Positions 34,201 to 44,055 of a stretch of DNA of 64,000 nucleotides are shown here, piece by piece. Every line of letters starts with the position of its first letter. The first letter of the stretch is position 1. The DNA is from Hirsutella rhossiliensis (lineage: Eukaryota; Ascomycota; Sordariomycetes; Hypocreales; Ophiocordycipitaceae). The translations under genes were made by a program, and so were the position numbers. The stretch covers positions 1,798,001 through 1,862,000 of the forward strand of contig NW_025408678.1 of NCBI RefSeq assembly GCF_020360975.1, given 5' to 3'. The notes beneath the pieces are model-generated. The model was not told where the DNA came from. It was given only the letters and a program-made list of their open reading frames with translations, and searched no databases.

Positions 34201-34807
34201 GTTGCGATGCACCCCCAGACACATCAAGATGCACGCTATGTCGCGTTTGCTTTTCGCTGTGCTTGCGTGGCGTCGACCCTAGCGAAGATCTGTTGCGGTT
34301 TTCCTGCCCCGGGGAGCTCTTCGCGGCCGGGGAAGATGACGAGGCGGGTTCAGAGTTGCCCGAGTCGGGCGTGTCGCTCAAGGCGCGCTTCAGAGGGCTC
34401 CGGGGCGAGACGCGGGCGCGCGCAAGGGGGCGCGACGATGGCGAGGGCGCCTTGGCAGACTTGGCGGATCGCAGCGAGAGTCTGACGCTGGGGCGGAGGG
34501 GTGTAAAGGCGGATGACGGGTAAGAGGCAGCGGCGTGGGTCGAGGTGACTGCCGGAGGGGCCGTCTGCGGATGGGATGGTGACAGCGGAGGTCGCGAAGG
34601 TGTAGAGCCAAAGCGTCGACAGGGCGACTGCGGCGAGGCCTGGCGGGAGCCGTCGGAGCTCTGGGAACTGGTACGAGACAGCAGCTTGGAAGGGGATCTC
34701 GAGATGGAGCGGCGCAGGCTGCGGACGGCCGACGTCACGTCCATATGGTGGGCGTGCGTAGGTGACGGCAAAGCCAGTGTGCCTCCGCCACTGTTAGAAA
34801 ATGACAT
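31218..34807 (-). CDS. wee1: Wee1/Swe1 mitosis-inhibitor protein kinase
   Basis: Two exons, 31991-34807 and 31218-31916, phase 0, 1171 residues; the intron is 74 nt. The first 800 residues are a disordered regulatory region rich in SP and TP sites (for example SRSPSK and SPQSPCRR), suiting CDK feedback control. The kinase domain begins near 801 with EQVGKGEFSTVYRV (Gly loop 813-817), Lys856 in VFAVKK, VDSWEH and LYIQTEFCEEGTLDKFL. The joint restores ILQDLCLGLKEIHDAG; next come HLDMKPANI (Asp953) and IGDFGLA (Asp971), EGDREYMAPE, then EAAANVVLPDNG and LRSGDLSEVP, typical of Wee1 rather than other kinases. Wee1 phosphorylates Tyr15 of Cdk1 and delays mitosis. An insertion of about 20 residues with TP and SP sites lies between the Gly loop and Lys856. 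Confidence 0.95.
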
Positions 34808-37800
34808 GGCGAGTCGAAGGACGAGAGTGGAATGGAATGCAATAGTCGGCTGTCTGGGTTTATCGCGGGGGGGGATTAGGGTGGGTTGGTGAGGAATGTT
34901 GGCGCAGCAGCCGTGATATATACAAGATGCTCTTCTTTATGAGTCTCGTCTTTGTCAAGGGTCGAGCGAACAACAACAAAGAGGTCGGCGCTTGCTCATA
35001 GGTGAAGAGGGCAAGGCTCGGCAAACGGGGCGGAGAGTCGACGTCTGCGCACGCTGCGAGGCTGTCGTGCGCGCAGGAAGGGGATGGGTCCTGAACCAGA
35101 GCCTATATCGCTGCAGGAAAGCGTTGGCCCATGACTGGGGAATGCCAGAACAGAGAGTCAGAGCAAGGGACGCTAGACCACCGACAGCAGGCGGAGGGAT
35201 TCCAAAGACCCGGTTTTCGAAGCTGGTTGGTCTGACGAGCAGAACGGCGCGCGAGCAGGCGAGGCCGACGAGGGTGTAGGTATGAGTGAATGCTGGATGA
35301 AGCAGGAGAGGTGCTATGGCATCTCTTTGTGTTTGGGCACCAGTTTAGACTTTTCCCCACAGCGGTCACGCCTTGACTGCGGCTGCTGCTGTTCAGGGGC
35401 CGACTGGTGGCGACGGCGAACAGAGTGCGCACTCAGACGTGTCGCTCGACGCACCTCGCTCGTTGCGCAGCGCGCCCTCAACACATAGCGCGAACGATCA
35501 GAGGTCGCCCGTGATGACGAGTCGGTCCCAGGGGCGAGAGCGTGGCAAGAAAAGACAACGGGACGTCTGGTATGCAAGTGGCGATGGGAAAAGCCAGCAT
35601 GAAAAAAAAAGGTGGTGAGAAATTGTGGTTGTGATGGTGGTGGTGCCGCCTGGCTGGCGGAAGGCGTAAACTTGGCTCTCGTCAAAGCCGGGGGCAAGTT
35701 GGCCGCCAGTCGCGCCCGCCAACCGTGAGCGGGTACGGAGTAGGTGCGCTGGAGACAGGTACGTACCTGCAGTGGGTGACGCATTTGTTTACAGCGTTGC
35801 CTGATGCAGCTAGCGCGACGCGTTGGGGACGCGTTTCGCGCCTTGTTGGGCAAAGGCGTCCTCGCGCCCGCTCGCTCCTCCTGCTCCTCCGCCTCTCCCC
35901 CCCCTCTCCCCCTCGCCCCCTCTCCCCCCTCCCCATCTGGTCCCCCCTGTCCGAATAGACTTGTTGTACTGTAGGCTGCAAAGCATGACATGTTTCCCCT
36001 CCCCCCCAATGAAATTTGCATTACGAGGTCAGAAACATTACATATCTCGCCCCTGGCTGGTTTGGCCGTGGCCCCCGTTGTGTCACGGCCCCTGATATCC
36101 GGACCACAACACTTCGACAACAACAGTGGCGACGATTGCCGCTCTAGCTCTCCCGCACCCTCCAAGTCTCCGTCGACGGCGTCCCCATCGAATACCCTGA
36201 GACCGAGCTTTTACCAGCGCCAGAAAGAGGCCTCTGTTGACACATCCCGACCCTGTCTCCACTAACGCGCTCCCAGGGTTCAGGGACCACCTCCCGCCGA
36301 AATCGCCCTCCCGGTTCCTCCCCTGGACCCAAACGCCTGGAAGTCCGGGCGGCTGGCGCAAGGGCGCGTGCGGCAGCCGAGAGGTTCCCGCGCCGCCAAC
36401 CTACCCGTGGTCGTGGCTGCTGTCGATCGCGAGGCGCTTAGGTTCTTGCTGGTTCTATGGCCCGCTTGTTCGCCACCTCGAGACAGGCACACGGCACAGG
36501 TGGACCTGGAGATCTGTTGGATTGGGCAACAGTGGAAGAAAAGGTCGTGTCGCGGATCCTGAGCCGAGCAGTCGCCTCGGCGCTCTTTGACAGGCCACTC
36601 CCGATGGCCGCGCCATGGATGCATGAAGAGCCCCCTATTTTTTCCCTCCCGTCCATGAGCCCCGTCTCCTCGGAAGTGACACCCCTATGGGCCTATGGGG
36701 TGGCAAGGCCTTGCTGATCAAAACAAACAAAAGGCTCGTCGTCAGCTTCATCGGTCATTCTCCCCACTGCATTGCAGGCTAGAGATTAGGCCCGCGTTAC
36801 GTTTGTCGCCATGCGGTTACATCGCCGGCTCATGCTGCCAGTTCATTTCGCTTCTCGGTGAGCGGTGGGCGACAGACCGGCCGTGGGCCCGACCCCGGAG
36901 CAAAGCGGGCACGCCTGCTCATGGCAGGCCCTCCCGATTGCTCGGCATCGTAATCAAAGTTATCGTAGCCTGGTGGGTGGCTCCGTGGGTGAGATTCCGG
37001 GGTATGTATCTGTCCATCTGACTGATGGCTCTCTGTGACATGCATCGGGCCCGTGGCCAGAGCTTCCTGGGATGCCTGCCCCGTATTTTGATGCACGGGG
37101 TCAGCCAAAGGAAAATAGGATGCAGAACAACAAGAAGCATTGACCTCGAGCTACGTACTTGCTTGTGCATACGTACCCCAGTACACACGAGTGCATGATG
37201 GATGAGCAACCCGCGGTTGATGGCTCCACGGAAATGGTTGCGCAGAGAGACAGAGCCAACCGCCCAACACTGGGGAGAGGGTGGTTGGAATATGCCGTAT
37301 AAGGCAAGGGGTGCATAAGGAAGCCTGCGTGTGGTTTCTGGCTCGGGCAGTGGAAGCCCATGCGCACCACCTCGCCATCGCATGGCGCATGGATCTTTGG
37401 CTCCTCGTGTCCCTGAATCAAACGTGGCCGTGGATGATGAGGCCCAACCAGACGCTCCGTTTCACGAAACCCACGTCTGTCTCTACAAGCCGCCCCGTAA
37501 TGGCTACCTGTTAAACGTGGCGACCTGGACATGGTAGAGTTGATGCAAAAATTGTTGAGCTTCGACGATAGCTACCCTGGACCTCATCCGGCTGGCCAAC
37601 GGGTGACGGACAAAGCAAACATACGACTGCATGTCTAAGTTGGAAGCGACTGCTGCATAACATGACATTGGCTGGACCAGCGCCTCGCTCGCTCGGACCT
37701 GATGGGCGAGTCGGTTGGGTTGTCTCTGCCAGTTTGCAGAGTGTTCGGTACGTATTCGGAAAGCACAGAATCCCGCGCTCCAAAAAGCACACAAAACAAA

Positions 37801-38008
37801 CGTTGCACTAGAACCGAAACTAGCTGCCGCCTCTACGCTTATACGTACTCCGTACAGTACACAGAATGGAAAACACATGCATGATGCTCCCCCGATCGAT
37901 ACCCGAGAAGACGTCGTAATTTACACCGGCCCTTGCGGAAAAAAAGGTGTCAGCAGGGTGTGCCGCCGAAGATGTTGCCGCTTTGATGCAACGCTACGGG
38001 CGGCAATG
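34808..38008. other. 3.2 kb gene-poor region
   Basis: This is the 5' flank of wee1 and the 3' flank of the dCMP deaminase gene. It contains TACGGAGTA at 35734 and TACTCCGTA at 37846, and a C/T-rich tract at 35870-35945. Open frames at 35314-36165, 36919-37383, 37101-37532 and 37504-37878 (all minus) show no domain, signal peptide or convincing splice extension. I see no supported gene. Confidence 0.5.
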
Positions 38009-39342
38009 TCAATATAGCTCCATCTTTTCCAGATGAATCAGACCATTGGGCGGCTGCAGACGCCGAGTTAGCATACGAGAGCCAATCACGAGAATGACAT
38101 CAAGGACGTGAAGAGGGAAAAGGTAAAAGACGACAGCCACTCACCGGCACAAACTGCCGCAGCTTGACGCCCGCCTGGCTAAAGACGGCGGCCGTCTCCT
38201 TGTCCATGCTGTAGCCATGGGCATAGACGACCTCGCTGATGCCCACCTGGCAAATCTTGATGCTGCACGTCAGGCACGGGCATGTGTCGCAGTACAGAAC
38301 GGCGCCGTCCCTGATGCGCTCGCGCCCGGCCTCGAGCAGCGCGTTCTCCTCGGCGTGGATGCAGAGGCAGGTGGCCAGCCCGACTCCCGAGCCGTGGCCG
38401 GCGTTGCAGCGCGGACAGCCGCCGTCGGTGCAGTTGCGGATGCCCCGCGGCGTGCCGTTGTAGCCCGTGCTGATGACGCGCCGCTCCCGGCCGACAAGGA
38501 CGCACCCAACCCGCCGCTTCATGCAGTTGGACCGCTGGGCGGCCAGCGACGCCAGCGCCATAAAGTACGTGTCCCAGCCCGGGCGCAGGCGATCCGGGTT
38601 GGGAATGTCGAGCTTACCAAGCGTGGCGTAGAGGTGGGCCAGCGACGACGACGTGTTGAGGAGCCGTACTGACGCGCGCGAGATGAGCGGCTGTAGGCCG
38701 CCGTCTGGGTCGTACAGGTGGGCGTCGCTGCGCGCGACAAAGTCCTCGAGGCTGATGGCCGCCGATGAGTCACCGCAGCGGAGCTGGAAGCGCCGCCACC
38801 GGACTGTCAGCGGCGCGTCGACGGACAGCAGCAGGAAAAAGGGGCGGCGCAGCAGGACGTCGAGAGCGGCCTCGGTGGGGATGTCGGTCGTCACGAAGCG
38901 GGCCTGCCAGCGCGTCGTAACAAACTCGAGCAGCGCCTCGGCCGTCGCAAAGCAGAGACTGCTGCCGTTGCCGCTTCTGCCCCCAGACAGCTCCTGCTGC
39001 GGGCGCAGGGGCAGTGATGAGTCCGAGACCGACTGCAAGCCATCGCTGCCGGTAGTCAGGGCGCCGGCCAAGGCGGCGGGAGGCGGCGAAGGAGACGAAG
39101 GGCCCGGGTTCCCGAGCTCCGACGTAGAGCGGGACGACCCCTGGCCGGGTCCCGTGAGATGGAGCCGCTTGAAGCCGTGGTGCTCGACGAGGTACTGAGC
39201 CACTGTCTTCTTGCCGGAGCAGATGCCTGGCGCCTTGGTGTGAGCCCGGAGCACATGAGCGTTGAGACAAAGGGGACGGGGGTGCGCGCATCAAGGACGA
39301 GCATCCCGTTTCTCTCATACCTCCGCAGATTCCAATGAGCAT
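38009..39342 (-). CDS. dcd1: deoxycytidylate (dCMP) deaminase
   Basis: Three exons, 39321-39342, 38145-39226 and 38009-38053, giving 382 residues. The first exon has only 22 nt and supplies MLIGICG; the joint restores GICGGICSGKKTVAQYL, a P-loop-like N-terminal domain usual in fungal Dcd1. The last exon adds 14 residues (PPNGLIHLEKMELY). The deaminase domain begins with DTYFMALASLAAQRSNCMKR. Zinc ligands are the His of CIHAEENAL with its catalytic Glu, and the two Cys of CPCLTC. The enzyme turns dCMP into dUMP for thymidylate synthesis and is normally fed back by dCTP/dTTP. A Ser/Pro/Gly-rich insertion of about 60 residues (roughly 28-90) interrupts the N-terminal domain. The tRNA-Glu gene and atg7 lie upstream. 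Confidence 0.95.
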
Positions 39343-40449
39343 CTTGTGCCCCCGAGTTTATTCGCAACGCTACCTTGTCAAAAGGCCTCGCTGGATGTTT
39401 GACGAGGGCAAAATACCAAAATACACATTTTGGTAGTATTGGCGCGCGTGGTGTGTGTCATGTGGGGGGTGGTTTTTTTTACGCGCGCGCCAACTCGATA
39501 CCCGCGTGATACCATAACGGGTCGACTGACTAAATCATGAAAGTCTCTATTCTTCTTCAACGATTGACAAGCGTGGCGCTACGGACAAAGACCTTGTACG
39601 CATGACTGAGACGCTGGTTCTTTGATGTCTTTTGTTCTACCGAGAGTGGTCTTTGTCCGGGCAGCCGTTGTCTCTGCAACCAGGACGTGACCCACCGGAG
39701 TATCGTTTTAACTCGGTAGAAACACAAAATGTATAGGGGCAAAAAGTCAACAAGCCCCCAAAAGATGCTAGCTTGTTCAAGGGAGGGGCGTTGCTAATGT
39801 CATAAGTGAAGAATTGCCAACAGCAAAAAGAAAGTGTTAGCTCCGGTACTGGGAATCGAACCCAGGGCTGCTCGGTGAGAGCGAGCGATGTTAGCCACTA
39901 CACCATACCGGATAAGCTTTTGATGATGGAACAGTTGTTACTTGCATATACATAGTCTAGCAGTTTCATTCCGCTCTCCCTGGTGCTGGCTCGATTTTGG
40001 GTGATTCTCTTTTGCGCAACGAATAAACTCGAACTCCTTCCTGGCTCTATTCTAACGCATGATGTATGTATCTTGCCGCGGAGTCAAACCTTCGCCTGCG
40101 GTCGAAATGCTTAGCATCCGCCCACTGATCAATTAGGCAGCGATGGCGCTGTCCAGCAGCTCAGTTACAGGCCTAAAGCGACCCCGCGGACGGTGGCGGG
40201 GCAGCCAGGGAACCTTGGAAAGCCCCCCCAGTCAGTCAGCAGCGTCGACTTCATCCACCTCAACCTCGTCTGAGTGATCCCGTGACGCCCTTTTCTGTCA
40301 TGCGACGGCTGCCTCTGTCTCCCTGCCCTTTTTTACGTCGCTGGACCGCGACTTGAAGCCTTCTGCTCCAACTGTTTCATCACCAGAATCCGTCCCTCGT
40401 CTCGTCCCACGGGGGAAACGCAAGCCGGCTTCACCTGTGCGACGTCATC
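39343..40449. other. divergent intergenic region containing a tRNA gene
   Basis: This separates dcd1 (-) from atg7 (+). Apart from tRNA-Glu at 39841-39912 no gene is seen. The stretch 39380-40100 is AT-richer than neighbouring genes. Confidence 0.65.
39841..39912 (-). tRNA. tRNA-Glu (anticodon CTC)
   Basis: The minus strand folds as a complete cloverleaf without an intron. The acceptor arms TCCGGTA and TACCGGA pair perfectly. The anticodon stem GCTCG/CGAGC encloses the loop CTCTCAC, giving anticodon CTC. The T arm reads CTGGG-TTCGAAT-CCCAG, with an intact B box. The discriminator base is G and CCA is not encoded, as expected for eukaryotes. Confidence 0.97.
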
Positions 40450-42693
40450 ATGGCCGCTCCCCTTCAGTTTGCCACCTTCACCTCGGAGATCGAGCTGCCC
40501 TTTTACTCGGCCCTGTTTGCCTCCAAGCTCGACTATGACAAGCTCGACGACTCTGCCCGCAACGTCCTGGGGCTCTATGAACCCCGTATGGAACAGCCCG
40601 AGTCGAGCTGCAAGATGCAGATCCTGGGCAACGCTCTGACAAGCCAAAGGTGAGTCTCATCTCCGCGCGCCGACGCTGTGAAGCTAAATGCACAAATAAA
40701 GTTCGCCTCTCGGAACAGCCAGGGCCGAAGGCATCATCAAAAACGTAAATACCCTCGAGGGCTTCAAGAACCTCGACAAGTCGGCCATGCTCCAGACAGC
40801 AGGTCGGCAGGTAAGTCGCATGCCGCGCCATGCCCGAGACGCGTTTCTCACAGAGGCAGGTTTGGGACGCCATAAACGACGGAACCATATACTCGGTGCC
40901 CTCATTACTCTCCTCATTCGTCATCCTTTCGTTTGCTGATCTCAAGAAATACAAATTCACATATTGGTTTGCATTTCCCGCCCTTCACTCGGACCCCGCA
41001 TGGAAGCGGTCGGGACCCATTCAGTGCGTCACCGCAGACGAGAGCACCTCGCTCGTTGACCAGGTCGGCACCTGGCGCTACAGCGTCGACAACCGCGAGC
41101 ATGGATTCTTCCTTGTCAAAAAGGTGCGAGGTGAAGACGCCCTCACCGAAGAGGGTAATATCACCCACAAGATGGGCTTCCGGTGGGAAGTGGCTTCGCT
41201 GCGACGCTTTGAGGATGGCTTCTTCGACCATGTACCGGAGGAGGATCGATACGTGGCGTTTGCTGACCCCTCAACCTATCCCGAAGGCCCCGGGTGGCCA
41301 CTGCGGAATCTATTGGTGCTCATTCGACAGCGTTTCCGCCTGCGCAAGGTTCAGATTCTGTGTTACAGAGACGCGTGGGCCAGGAGACATGAAGGCCGCA
41401 CCGTCATATTGACCGTCGAGATGGACGCTGTAGCCAACATGGAGCTCACCGAGATGCCCAAAGTCACGGGCTGGGAGAGGTCGAGAAACGGAAAGCTTCA
41501 GGCACAACTGGCAAACTTGGGCGAATACATGGATCCATCCAGGCTTGCTGACTCCTCGGTCGATTTGAACCTCAAGCTCATGAAGTGGCGGCTGGCCCCT
41601 GACCTTGACCTTGATCGCATCAAGAACTCCAGATGTCTTCTTCTCGGGGCCGGCACTCTGGGAGGCTATGTCTCGAGAAACCTGCTGGGTTGGGGCATCA
41701 GGAAGATAACCTTTGTCGACTACGGCCGTGTCTCGTACTCGAACCCCGTGCGCCAACCTCTATTCGAGTTTGAAGACTGCGTCGACGGCGGCAAGCCCAA
41801 GGCAGCGCGCGCTGCTGCCATGCTCAAGAGGATCTACCCGGGCGTGGATAGCGAGGGCCATTCCCTGTCTGTCCCCATGCTAGGACATCCGTTTACAGAC
41901 GAAACAAAGGCCAAGGCGGATCTTGAGAAGCTGGAGAGACTGATCCATGACCACGACGTCATCTTCCTCCTCATGGACACGCGCGAGTCCCGGTGGCTGC
42001 CCACGGTCCTGGGAAAGGCCATGGGCAAGATTGTCATGAATGCTGCACTGGGCTTTGACTCATACGTTGTCATGCGACACGGAGCAGAGAGGAAGCAGGG
42101 AGAAGATGAGGAACAGGTTGGAGCGGCGCTTGGCTGCTACTTTTGCAACGACGTTGTCGCCCCGGCTGATGTGAGAACCCTGCCCCGTTCCCTCTGGCCC
42201 GCTAATTCTAATTGGAAAGCAGTCAATGAGGGACCAGACCCTGGACCAGCAATGTACGGTGACGAGGCCCGGAGTCGCGGCGATTGCCTCGGCGCTTTTG
42301 GTCGAGCTCCTCACAAGCCTCTTGCAGCACCCCCTCGGCCATCATGCGCCCGCACCCCAACCAACATCTGGATCGACTCCCGACAGAGACCCTCCCGATC
42401 ACCCCTTGGGCCTCGTGCCGCACCAGATTCGTGGCTACGTCTCAACCTTTCAAAATTTGGTCATTCGCGGCCACTCGTACGACTGCTGCAGCGCTTGCAG
42501 CCCCAAAATCCTGGATGCCTACCGCAAGGACGGCTGGGACTTCGTCAAGAGAGCCCTGCAGGAGAGGGACTATGTTGCCGAGCTCTCGGGATTGGCCGAG
42601 CTGCAGCGGCGGGCCGAGGAGCTGGCGGTCGATGTGGACTGGGAGGAGGGGTCGGATGAGTCGGCAGAGCAGGGCGAGGGAGAGCTGCTTTAG
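40450..42693 (+). CDS. atg7: Atg7, E1-like activating enzyme of autophagy
   Basis: Four exons, 40450-40649, 40723-40810, 40860-42170 and 42223-42693, giving 689 residues, close to the usual length. The acceptor of exon 2 is the second AG (40721-40722), which restores [18 protein letters not shown]; the first AG breaks frame. The N-terminal Atg3-binding domain has [10 protein letters not shown] and [12 protein letters not shown]. The adenylation domain has the ATP loop [17 protein letters not shown] (359-364 core), [16 protein letters not shown] and [12 protein letters not shown]. The catalytic cysteine is Cys544 in [10 protein letters not shown]. Two CxxC pairs (CYFC and CSAC) flank it and look metal-binding. 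Atg7 activates Atg8 and Atg12 in the cytosol. Confidence 0.97.
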
Positions 42694-43191
42694 GAGCCAC
42701 TGTCTGGCTGGGTCAAGAAACTTTCTATCAATAATGTTTGAGCAAGGGGTTTTGCATGTTTCTCTTGTGTTGGATCAAGCAGGGCTTCATTGCTGGGGAC
42801 TACGGCTGGAGTTGAGGGTTTCTGGTTACGAGGTATTGTAGTTTAGACATCCCAGACAGGCTTAAGAATAGTGCGGTGAAAGCTCGCGTGAAAATGCGCC
42901 ACTCCGCACTGCTGTTGGCCGCTTGCCACCCCTAATTGCTGTGTGTATATTGAGGCGAGCCCAGAAACACTGGAGGACATTTGTCGTCTTCCATCTGCAT
43001 CGTCATCGGGTCGCGACTCTAAGAGGACAGCCTACCCTATAGCCACCGGCGGACCAGGGCCTGCCTGCCGTTATCATCACGTGATACTTCTGTATCTCGC
43101 GAATCATCAAGTACGAACTACCGTGTACTTGGAACGGCGTCTACATGTTCACCTCCTCAGTACGACAGGAGTCAATCGCACACGGCGACGA
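42694..43191. other. intergenic, promoter of Gpi11 gene
   Basis: This holds the 3' flank of atg7 and the 5' flank of the GPI11-like gene, with a TCACGTGA box at 43077-43084. The coding frame downstream is open back to 42943 but that text is not conserved-looking. Confidence 0.55.
43077..43084. promoter_or_regulatory. TCACGTGA E-box upstream of Gpi11 gene
   Basis: A palindromic TCACGTGA, the canonical Cbf1/bHLH site, lies 108 bases before the start codon at 43192. The match is direct; its use is inferred. Confidence 0.35.
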
Positions 43192-44055
43192 ATGCCGCTG
43201 GTAGACCCCGTGTCCATGTCGCCGTCGGCGGTCACCAAGGGCCCCTTGGCCCCGACAACCGAAGCCAAGGCCAAGGCACCGGCGGCCGTCCATCCGATCC
43301 CCGTGCTCGACACTCCCTTGGCCAAGGGCTTGTCCTTTGCACGACCAGCGCTTCTCCTCGGCCTGCTCGCCGCGCGATTCGACGCCCTCGTCTCAGACCC
43401 CGTGTCTACGCTGTGGTCTGCGCTGCCGGTCGTCGCTGTTATTCAGGCAGTGTACGCGGTCCTGTGTCTTCCTGGTGCGGGCTCGCAGCTTGCGAAGGCG
43501 GCGAGGAAGCCCCGTCCGGGAGAAAGGAAGAAGAATGACATGACGGGCCCCGATCCGATTTCAGTAAAGAAGCCCCCCCTTTCCCTATGCCGACATGGCG
43601 GGACTATCGCGGGGAATTGCTTGCTGACCGTGGGCAACTTGCCCTACCAGACGGCCTTGCTATCGCTGGTGCTCACGTCGATTGCGACACCCGCCGTCTA
43701 CGCCCTATTCGTGCTCTTCGGCGCGCCGCTGCTCGACCACGTGCCGCACACGATTCTCTGCTCGGCGCACTTTGCGCTGTTGGGCCTGTTCCCCGTCTTC
43801 TACGCGCGCGGGGTCAACGGCGAGGCGCTGGTTGCCGTATCGGGGGCGTCGGCGCCGCTGGACGAGACGTTTGGGGGCCTCGCGGGCGCCGTGGTGGGCG
43901 CGTGGCTGGGCGCGGTGCCGATCCCGCTCGACTGGGACCGCGAGTGGCAGAGGTGGCCGGTGACGATTGTCGTCGGCCTGTACGGGGGCTCGCTCCTGGG
44001 CGGCTGGGCTTCGGGAGCTTTGCTGTACGGGAGGAGCTTGAGGGGAAGGGCCTGA
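43192..44055 (+). CDS. gpi11: Gpi11/PIG-F, GPI-anchor ethanolamine-phosphate step
   Basis: Two exons, 43192-43563 and 43651-44055, giving 258 residues. The 87-nt intron has donor GTAAAG, branch CTGAC and acceptor CCAG; it is a multiple of three and stop-free, so an unspliced reading stays open. Splicing joins DPIS to TALLSLVLT, which fits the PIG-F family better. The protein is polytopic: hydrophobic stretches at ARPALLLGLLAARF, LPVVAVIQAVYAVLCL, LLSLVLTSIATPAVYALFV, ILCSAHFALLGLFPVFYA, LAGAVVGAWLGAVPIPLDWD and VGLYGGSLLGGWASGALLY. FVLFGAPLLDHVPHTILCSA and PLDWDREWQRWP are family signatures. Gpi11 sits in the ER membrane and assists ethanolamine-phosphate transfer to GPI precursors. Start chosen at MPLVDPVS; the open frame further upstream is probably leader. 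Confidence 0.88.
   Translation: MPLVDPVSMSPSAVTKGPLAPTTEAKAKAPAAVHPIPVLDTPLAKGLSFARPALLLGLLAARFDALVSDPVSTLWSALPVVAVIQAVYAVLCLPGAGSQLAKAARKPRPGERKKNDMTGPDPISVKKPPLSLCRHGGTIAGNCLLTVGNLPYQTALLSLVLTSIATPAVYALFVLFGAPLLDHVPHTILCSAHFALLGLFPVFYARGVNGEALVAVSGASAPLDETFGGLAGAVVGAWLGAVPIPLDWDREWQRWPVTIVVGLYGGSLLGGWASGALLYGRSLRGRA

Noticed and set aside
42943..43191. Upstream extension of Gpi11
   Set aside because: It has no resemblance to the family and contains the E-box region; the ATG at 43192 fits the family length.
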